Source: Brachynemurus nebulosus (lineage: Eukaryota > Arthropoda > Insecta > Neuroptera > Myrmeleontidae). Taken from it: 64,000 nucleotides of DNA. The notes below the pieces were generated by a model that was given only the letters and a program-made list of their open reading frames with translations, made no database searches and was not told the origin of the DNA. The stretch is from positions 17,276,725 to 17,340,724 of the forward strand of contig JAPWDM010000001.1 of NCBI GenBank assembly GCA_035578155.1. Direction: 5' to 3'. A program made the translations under genes and the position numbers. Positions within the stretch are counted from its first letter, which is position 1. The number at the start of each line of letters is the position of its first letter. Below are positions 56,501 through 64,000 of the stretch, piece by piece.

Positions 56501-59500
56501 TCTTGCTGCATACTTCTTTTGATTATCGGCAAATTTCTTATCAGTGTGATTGTGGAGAAATGTATATAACCTAGTAAATTCGATTAAATGTTCGTTCTTC
56601 AGATCTTATATAATTAACAGAAAATGTTTATTTTCTAACAAATTCGATTAATTTTTCGTTGTTTGTACTTCATAAAACGAAACAATGAAAATTTATAAAT
56701 AAATTCTAAGAATTTTGTTTTTACGTTTCGAAACATGCGTTCATACTAGCCGCGCAAGGTCAACAGATACGTTCCAGCACAGACAAAATATTCTCCTCGA
56801 GAATACTGTGCGGACACTGTCTGTCACTGTACGTGTCTGTGCGCTTACGTTACGCTATAATATGAATACATCCATAAGAAAAGCATTAAACAATATTTGT
56901 CGTGTCTGGCACGATACGTATCTGTTACGTTTAGTGTCTGTAGATATGAATGGACCTGACGTAGGTATACGTAATACCGCTTCTAATTGTACGTCTACAT
57001 AATACAGTTTTCAACTTCACCACCAGAGGCGTGCGTAATAAAATTTATCACTTTATATAAATGCAATAAATTCAGCCTGTTGAACCTGTCCGATTAAAAA
57101 ATTCGCAAGTTAGCTCATAGAAATATTGTAAGCTAAATTTACTGTTTTTTTACTTTGTTTTTAATACAAGAAATAATATAAAAATTTTGATTCCATTAGA
57201 ATACAGTACCCAAAAAACGAGGAAGAAAAAGAAAAATTGTTAATACAGAATCCAAAAAGAAAAAGGAAAGAAAATGTAATTATTTCAATCCATGTTAAAA
57301 TTATATTATTCATTTATTTCAATTGAGAACATGACGTTTTTTTTTTATTTTTACAGGGCCTCAAAAACGAAAAAGAGATGATTTAGATCCGGAACAAGCA
57401 ATTGATAGTGCTGAAAGAAGTGAAATTATACGTCGTGTTAAGGAAGGTACTACTAAATCTTTTATAAAAATGAAAATAATTTTCTTTCGAATTTGAATTA
57501 TTTTTTAAGCGTGGAAATCATATAAATGGAAATGCTGCATTTGTAACGAAGAACTTGCATCCGTACAAAATCTCCGAACACATTTTGCAGATATACATAA
57601 TAAAAGTCCACAGTATTCATGTATGGAATGTTCGAAAGTTTATGATTTATATTATCGATTTAAGCTTCACCATCGAAAACACCGAAAAGAATTCAATTAC
57701 AGGTTTTTGTAAAACTTTATAGTGAAATTTGTTATCACGTGATAAAAATATTTATTATTTTTCATTACAGATGTCATATTTGTTCGCGATTTTTTTATTT
57801 AAAGAAACAATATGAAATACATTTAGAAAAACATGATCCAAGTAATAAGAAAGTTGAAAAACAATATGTTTGTTCATTATGTGGTAAAAGTTATAAAAGT
57901 TCAGCGTCACTACGTGGCCATTTAACTAGTTTTCATGAGGGGAAACGTAAACATAAATGTGAAACTTGTAGTAAAATGTTTAAATCAAGATCAAATTTAT
58001 TGTATCATCAACGGGTACATAAAGGTAGTTTATTTTGAGTCAGTTTTCCAATAAAATATTTCCTTTAGTTATAATTTTAATTTTTAACGTTAAACGATAG
58101 CTAACACTCTGTCAAATAGTTTATTTCGTCCAAATACGTGAGTAGTTGGTAGCTCCTGTTACATTGAAAACATTTTAAAAACGCTACTTGCGCAACTGTT
58201 TCAAAAATCGCATACGTGCCTTATTACGTCATGGCCCATGGGGATAGTGGGAGGGGTCAGTCATATATTTTATGTAGTTTCCGAATGGGTCTACACGATA
58301 GTAGGACTCACAGATATATTAGATGCGAAGTTAGCTGTCTCTATACTGGTGATTCACTATCGCCAAAATTTGACGTAAGAATGGTGCCCCCACCAAACCA
58401 CATAACTACATAAACCTACCATTGTATGTACACAAATCTGTAATTGTATATGTGTGTACGTTGTATACATGAGTGTACATCACGTGTACTATACAATCCT
58501 TAATCATAGCTGACTCTGGTTGACAAACAAAAAATTAATAAAATATTTTTACTTATTTTGAGTATTTTTTTGTTATAAAAAATCTCAAACTTTAAACCTT
58601 AATAAAAAATTTTCTATTGCTGACAAATTAATCAAACCAATTGACCTTTTATAACCATTTTTTAACCTTCTAAAACATCTAATTGGTTGATCGAAATTTC
58701 ACATTAGGGGTGCTAAAGTTTTTGAATGACTTTATACCTTAATAAAAATACTTTAAACCTTAATAAAAAATTTTCTATTGCTGACCAATTAATGAAACTA
58801 ATTGACCTTTTATGACCACATTCTGAGCTTTTAAATGAAGTAATTGGTCCTTCAAAATTTCACATTTGGGGTGCTAAAGTTTTTGAATGTGACCTTGAAA
58901 AACTTTAAACTTTAATAAAGAAATTTCTATTGCTGACCAATTAATCAAACCAATTGACCTTTTATAACCATTTTCTGACCTTTTGAATGATGTAATTGGT
59001 TTTTCGAAATTTCACAATTGGGGTGCTAAAATTTTTAAATGACCTTGAAATATTTTAACCCTTAATAAAAAATTTTCTATTGCTGACCAATTAATGAAAC
59101 CAGTTGACCTTTTATGACCATTTTCTGACCTTTTAAATCATGTAATTAGTCAATCGAAATTTCACATTTGGGGTGCTAACATCGCGGAGCCGTACATTGG
59201 ATCTATAATCTGTAGTAGGATTATTACATTTCTAACTTTTAAATTTTAGTCACATAAGTCTCTCAAAAATACACATTTTTCTTGGCACTACTTTTTTGGG
59301 GTGAGCCTCCTTATGCCCTGTTTACACATTAATTAGTGCGAGTGCGACTGCTTACTTCAAATGGTATAGAATTGTGTTTAAGTACTGTTTTAATATATTG
59401 AAACGTAATTTTTGGTGTGTTTGTAGTAAGCACTCGCACTTGCACTAATCAATGTGGAAACGGGCTATTACTTTCTCGTAATACGCTCATCGAATTCACG

Positions 59501-60468
59501 TCAAAAAGAGAAAAAAATATATAATTTCCTTTTTGTTCATTCAAAGTCTGTTACTAAAAGAACCAACCCTATTTCGAATCGATAGTATTTCTCTAGAGAC
59601 AAAGTACAAGCAAACGTCTATGTCCCAATTCTTTTCAAAAAAAAAAAAAAAATTAAATTATTTTAATTTTAAAATCCTTTATAATTTTTTTAGGGACTAG
59701 AGACTTCACTTGTGAAAAATGTGGTAAAAATTTCTTTAATGCTCCTGATTTAAAATATCACATGAATTCAGCGCATTCTGATGCTAAACCGTACTGTTGT
59801 CCACATTGTCAAAGAACGTATGCAAAATATTGTGAAAGCTTATTACTTACGAAACTTTTTCAACATAATTTTTCGCTATTTTAGATTTAAAATAGATAGA
59901 ATATTAAAAACACATTTAGAAACTCATAGTGATGAAAAGAGATACGCTTGCGAAATTTGTGGAAAGAGATTCCGTAGGAAGGGCACATTAACTAGGCATT
60001 CGTCTGTACATACTGGTGTTTTACCATTCGAATGTGAATATTGTAAAAAGAAATTCCGAACGAAACAATTATTAAAAGTAAGTGGTAAATATGAAATAAC
60101 ATTTTTGTTTTCCTATTGGATAAATTAAACGAACACTAATTTCAACTCATGCTGTTAAACCAATTCCACTCACGTTCAAATTTTTCTAGAAAGATCTACA
60201 CTAGAACAATCTGAAAATATCTAAATTTTCGTATATAATATGTATCAATTTTTTCCATTAGGTTCATATACGTCAGCATACTGGTGAACGGCCGTACTCC
60301 TGTGAAGAATGTAATCATTTCTTTACAGACTCATCAAATTATTTGAAACATATGAAAAGTAAACATGGCGTTCTTACCATAAGGAAAAATGTTACTTATC
60401 GGACAGACCCAACAGCCCACTTACCTTCACAACCGCTAGTAAATCAAAATTGTGGATCAATAAATTAG
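53528..60468 (+). CDS. ZAD gene 2: ZAD plus ten C2H2 zinc fingers
   Basis: Predicted exons: 53528-53873, 54147-54223, 57200-57275, 57357-57446, 57510-57702, 57771-58024, 59694-59817, 59885-60077, 60262-60468 (TAG); phases join to 519 aa. The ATG at 53528 starts directly before the ZAD: Cys7-x2-Cys10 and Cys54-x2-Cys57, with IKECFNLDF between. Exon 3 encodes PKKRGRKRK (about residues 145-153), an AT-hook-like/nuclear localisation motif; exon 4 is acidic-basic linker. Ten C2H2 fingers span about 202-486; only the last two junctions have a TGxxPF/TGERP linker. The short tail is [11 protein letters not shown]. Exon 2 is 77 nt as in ZAD gene 1, and exons of 193, 124 and 193 nt match the ZAD-less array. 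Role inferred: nuclear dimeric DNA-binding factor; target unknown. An AATAAA lies at 60567-60572. All zinc ligands are present. Confidence 0.85.
54299..54492. mobile_element. Tigger/pogo-like MITE, ~194 bp
   Basis: Inverted ends GAACCTCTCTTAACCAGACA / GTCCGGTTAAGAGAGGTTCC, TA on each side (54297-54298, 54493-54494). Intron 2 of ZAD gene 2. Confidence 0.65.
54586..55140. mobile_element. ~555-bp MITE (GGGACCATC...AAAGTACGTCAC ends)
   Basis: Left GGGACCATCTATAAAGTACGTCACACG and right GTGTGACGTACTTTATGGATGACACC are inverted repeats. Subterminal G-runs next to GTGACAAGG words (54637-54655, 55075-55095) are characteristic of a repeat type widespread in arthropods that I recognise by eye; superfamily not asserted. 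Confidence 0.65.
55226..55643. mobile_element. TA-target palindromic element, copy 2
   Basis: 418 bp, ends CACTAGTGCTTCGATTAAG / CAATCGAAGCACTAGTG, TA on both sides. Internal blocks TATGTATTGGTCACAC, AAACAAATCATTATATAT and GATAAAATTTTACGATGATTTAG match 37795-38250; the copies differ in outer ends and in the length of the TA tract. Confidence 0.8.
56022..56235. mobile_element. ~214-bp palindromic MITE
   Basis: GTCACAGACACGTATCGTGG...CACGACAAATATTGTTTAATGC is mirrored by GCATTAAACAATATTTGTCGTG...CACAGACACTAAACG-type sequence. Short relative of the next element. Confidence 0.65.
56260..56956. mobile_element. ~700-bp relative of the 214-bp MITE
   Basis: Ends GGTTCATTCATATCTACAG / CTGTAGATATGAATGGACC with the same GTCACAGACACGTATCGTGG block; unique interior about 56390-56720. 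It could be the longer parent of 56022-56235. Confidence 0.65.
58588..59180. repeat. Tandem repeat, four ~150-160-bp units
   Basis: Units begin at about 58589, 58750, 58902 and 59053. Shared blocks: CTTTAAACCTTAATAAAAAATTTTC, TATTGCTGACCAATTAAT, AATTGACCTTTTAT(A/G)ACCA, TCGAAATTTCACATT and GGGGTGCTAAAGTTTT. Units differ by roughly 10-15% by eye. Satellite-like array in intron 6 of ZAD gene 2. Confidence 0.85.
59315..59465. mobile_element. 151-bp PIF/Harbinger-like MITE
   Basis: Ends GCCCTGTTTACACATT and AATGTGGAAACGGGC, TAT on both sides (59312-59314, 59466-59468). AGTGCGAGTGCGACTGCTTAC pairs with GTAAGCACTCGCACTTGCAC. Confidence 0.7.
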
Positions 60469-61058
60469 TTTCATGCATCCAGTAATTAAAATCACATTAT
60501 TCCAATCTTAAAAATAGAGAATATGCATGTTTTTTTTTTATTACGTAAATCGCTAGAGGAACTAATAATAAATTGTTATAACCTAATACAATTTTAACGA
60601 AATCGCGCCGGGTATGATGTATTTTGGCATGACTAGTACTCCAATCTTGACACTAGAATTTTTAATGATAGTAACCAAGGAGCCAAACTATTATGTGTAT
60701 CAAACTGTTCCTCCCTGTCGCCAGTGAGGGACGTACCACATACAACCAAAACACATGATGTATGGACACGAATATGCGAATATATTAGTATGATATGTGT
60801 GCTATATACGTCACCACAGGTCACACTCTATGAGAAGCAGGTGGGGAATTGAGTGGTATACGCATGCGTACGTATATATGCTATATATGTATTACATTAT
60901 TGCAAGTGGTTCATCAACAATACTAACAATATGATGTGTCTTGGGATAGCAGTTCAACGACTAATGGACTTAAACGATATCTGACACACTCTGGACACAC
61001 TGCTAGCTACAGTTTTTTACACATACGCTGAGGACTTGATAGTAACGATAGTAACAAT
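60469..61058. other. 3' flank of ZAD gene 2
   Basis: Contains the presumed polyadenylation signal AATAAA at 60567-60572. Beyond it, GC-neutral sequence without a recognised gene or bounded element. Confidence 0.4.
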
Positions 61059-61372
61059 GGGGCGTTCGGACGAAAATTTCGTCAGCTAACGGAGCTTTCA
61101 TCGTTACAAACCAGAGAGCTCTGATTCAAAAAATTTATGCACGTTAAATATTTTTTCGTGGTTTTTCATGGTATAAACTATAAATACTTAATTTCTGAAG
61201 TACAGCCACATTTTAAAATTATGGAATAAAAATAATAAATCACCATGTTAGAAATTGTTGTTTTAATATATAATGTATGTTAATTTTTTGAATGCGTGCC
61301 CTCTGGTTTGTAACGGTGAAAGCTCCGTTTGTTAATGTTAGGTTAACAAAATTTTCGTCCCGAACGCCACCA
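61059..61372. mobile_element. ~314-bp MITE (GGCGTTCGG ends)
   Basis: GGGGCGTTCGGACGAAAATTT at the left and AAATTTTCGTCCCGAACGCC at the right; AAT on both sides as a possible 3-bp duplication. AAACCAGAGAG(C/G)... near the left end mirrors CCCTCTGGTTTGTAACGG near the right. Confidence 0.65.
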
Positions 61373-61924
61373 ATAATAACGGTAAATTATAATATAATTA
61401 CGAAGATTACCTATTATTTATTTATTTTTATATTACATTTAACCATTTATTTTAGGCATTTTTGAAAATAAAATTCCTATTTCAAACAGACAAATTAGGA
61501 TAGGGGGAATTCATTAGAATCGTGCACTTTGTGCCAAGTTTTTGAAATTTGGTATAGACTTAGGTATGGTCTTAAGGTTTTAGGGAACGATCGGAAGCAA
61601 CTTGTGCGCGACTGCTAGTGGCCTGTTTGCTATAAATTAAATATGGCCGCCATTGAGTAATACCACTTTTTATATGTTCTAGGATGCGAAGAATCCATTT
61701 CTTAGGTCTAACTTGTTTTAGAATCAATTTTAAGGTCATTAAGTATTTTGATATGATAGATTAGACCATACAATGCAAGGTAAAAAAAAACAATTTCTTT
61801 TATTAATTGTATGTAATTTATTAATAAAATTACAAAATATAAAAAAACATGAATGGTTGACACAAATACGGTAGCATCTGACATAAATTACAGCTTTGCA
61901 ACATGACATGACTTGTTATTTCAT

Positions 61925-62191
61925 ATCGATGTTTAAGTTGTGATAGCACGTAAGTGACGAACATGAAATTGAGACATCACGTATGTTAAGATGCGCGGAG
62001 TCAACCTTACAAAATTGAGCTTCCGCATAATACGTGGTGTCAAAAACATTGTTCTTCCTCATTAGTTTTTATAAAAGTACCATTTTTTCTGGATCGATAG
62101 ATGCGTATTTTTAATATCTATCCATCTGCATAAAAAAAAAAAAATTTCAAGAAATGTCACTTACGTGCTATCACAACTTAAACATCGATAT
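61925..62191. mobile_element. ~267-bp MITE (ATCGATGTTTAAGTTGTG ends)
   Basis: Perfect 30-bp-plus inverted repeats: ATCGATGTTTAAGTTGTGAT, then AGCACGTAAGTGAC, mirrored as GTCACTTACGTGCT and ATCACAACTTAAACATCGAT. Very low arm divergence suggests a recent insertion. Confidence 0.75.
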
Positions 62192-63117
62192 GTTATGTGA
62201 ATTGTGAACAATTAAGTAGCAATGAACATCCATTACTTGCATCTGGAAGATAAATTCAGTAGGATACCCATTCTTTGGTTCTATCATTCCATCCTCAACC
62301 CCATTTACTGTAATCAGGGATTTCAGACGATTTGGACAGATTACAGATTTGGTATGGATTCGGGAGACTTCAGTACAAATCCAGCGTCCGTCATTATAAT
62401 TTACGATAAATAAATTATAAATAAATGTTTAAAGAAAATAATGAAAAGAAAAAATAGAGAAACTTCAAGCACAATTAAAACAATCAGTATGCACAATTAA
62501 TTAGTTGACATTTACAAATAAACAACGAAATGAAGTTTTTTTCTATTTCCGTGGTTACTCTTAAATGGGCATTTCCATGCCGAGTTACGACATGGCGGGT
62601 TCAGTTTCGTTTAAAATTCATTTAAAATTATATTTGTTTTAAAATATTTTTTTTTTTTTATTACAATTCACAAATTAAAAGATTTTTTACTGTCACCATT
62701 AAATTTACATATTCTACTAGAATATAAATAAAAAAAAATATTTAAAATTTATTTAGACTATATGCATATTCCCTATTAGGAATTAGAATCGTTCGAAAGT
62801 TTGTGTTTTTCTCAGTTTTCTAATAAACTGTAAAAATTATTACTAGTAAAACTAGAAAATTACTATTACTAACATAAAAATACAAGAATTCTTGACTACT
62901 TGTGCAATAATTATGGATAAAAAGACGTAATATAATTATATAATATACTCTATAAAAAATGTAATCATAATTGAAAGGTACGTTTCATTTAACACGTGAC
63001 AATTATACCAATTCCACTAGTTTATAAGCGTCGTAAGCGAAAATCCAACTATTTTTCAATTTTGTATAGTGCAATTTTTAGTTTAAGAACGTTAACATTT
63101 TAAGTTAATTTGACCTA

Positions 63118-63386
63118 TATCGTCGGCCATCTCACGAATGGTCGTATCTCAATATCGTATCTCTATTCAAATTTTGAGTTGAGACACCGACTATGCCGCT
63201 ATATTTACTCAGCATTTTAAATAAGTTTCGCGAACCGTGGTATCCCTAGTTTTTGCTGTTTAGAAACTGTACGGATTAACGATTAACGCGTTTCTCACTT
63301 GAACTTCGATTAATGACTCACAAATCGTCATAAATGGAACAATCAGGAAAAATGAGATACAACCATTCGTGAGATGGCCGACGATA
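63118..63386. mobile_element. ~269-bp MITE (CGTCGGCCATCTCACG ends)
   Basis: TATCGTCGGCCATCTCACGA / TCGTGAGATGGCCGACGATA with TA flanks. It lies about 470 bp upstream of the third ZAD start codon. Confidence 0.7.
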
Positions 63387-63859
63387 TAATACATATTTTT
63401 TTTATGTCAGTTAAACGTATACGTACATGTTTTACTTGATGCAGCTTCTGATTTTACTACCAGAGAGAGGCACGGGCGTAATCTTTGCGTTGCCAATTTT
63501 ATATTATATAACTTGCAATTTTAAAAATTATTTATTTGATGTTTGAAAATAATTTTCAGTTGTATGAAAAAAAGACATTTATTTATAAGTTTTATATCTT
63601 TGTGTATAATAAATATATTTCAACGTAATAATTAACTGTGTTAAATGTATTAATTTGATTACCCTGCTTTAATTGGAGTGTTCTTCATACAATGTCAGTT
63701 ATGGTTATTCAAAAAACCGCAAATATTGAGAATCTACTGTACATATTTATTTATTTTTATTATGTTGGTGACACCAGAGTAAACTGTAAAGCCAATAGTG
63801 CCAACTACTTAAAAACGTCAAATTGCGAAATCTGTCAAATATTTTAAAAATACAAAACA

Positions 63860-64000
63860 ATGCCTGAATATTTACGTTGTAGACTTTGTGCTGAATTTAA
63901 AGTAACTTCTTCATTAATCAATATTGGAAACGAAGCTGCCCAAGCTTTAAATTTAAAAAACAAAGTTAAAGATTGCTTTAATTTAGACTTTGAAGAAGTC
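63860..64000 (+). CDS. ZAD gene 3, first exon, cut by the window end
   Basis: ATG at 63860 opens [15 protein letters not shown]...KDCFNLDFEEV, 47 codons without a stop. Cys7-x2-Cys10 and the CFNLDF block align with ZAD gene 2 ([15 protein letters not shown]...ECFNLDF), so it is the closest paralogue. The second CxxC pair, linker and fingers must lie beyond 64000. Same strand and head-to-tail order as the other cluster members. Confidence 0.8.
   Translation, partial: MPEYLRCRLCAEFKVTSSLINIGNEAAQALNLKNKVKDCFNLDFEEV

Noticed and set aside
62222..62413. 63-codon ATG frame upstream of ZAD gene 3
   Set aside because: Mixed composition but no domain, no splice partner and no homologue that I can recognise; insufficient to call a gene.

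Overview
AT-rich, intron-rich, repeat-saturated animal DNA. Three multi-exon genes couple an N-terminal ZAD-type CxxC...CxxC domain to C2H2 zinc fingers, or carry the matching finger array. ZAD is an arthropod-restricted domain expanded in insects, so this is almost certainly an insect nuclear genome; I cannot fix the order or species. All recognised host genes are on the + strand.

Layout. (1) 1526-13725: 3' two-thirds of a CCDC39 orthologue (ciliary/flagellar axoneme coiled-coil ruler protein) in eight visible exons; its 5' exons lie before the window, and one 8.5-kb intron (3302-11814) is packed with transposon debris. (2) 15065-29823: ZAD gene 1, eight exons, predicted 523 aa with ten C2H2 fingers and a proline-rich tail. 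(3) 36908-42577: a paralogous ten-finger array in six exons for which no ZAD exon or start codon can be found upstream. (4) 53528-60468: ZAD gene 2, nine exons, predicted 519 aa, ten fingers. (5) 63860 to the window end: first 47 codons of another ZAD gene. The three finger arrays share intron positions and phases (193-nt exons at two matching positions, 121/124/124 nt at a third), so they are tandem duplicates of one ancestral gene, probably DNA-binding transcription or chromatin factors.

Nearly everything else is mobile DNA, mostly short inverted-repeat elements whose boundaries can often be read to the base: a Tigger/pogo element with a long transposase ORF (32336-33984), a decayed full-length Tc1/mariner-class element (49613-51098), hAT-like MITEs with 8-bp target duplications, piggyBac-like MITEs at TTAA, PIF/Harbinger-like MITEs with 3-bp duplications, large foldback palindromes (4643-6630, 34504-36889, 47336-48764, 52412-53267), tRNA-derived repeats, (TA)n hairpins and a ~150-bp tandem repeat. 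Fragments of THAP, CXC-tail and YqaJ-like coding sequence mark other decayed elements.

Most worth follow-up: the finger array without a ZAD (alternative splicing from the upstream ZAD exon, a lost 5' end, or a truncated paralogue), a MITE family in arrays whose copies are separated by the same 9-10-bp word, and a three-level nest of elements in an intron of ZAD gene 1. Exon structures are by-eye predictions from splice consensus, reading phase and paralogy, with no transcript support.
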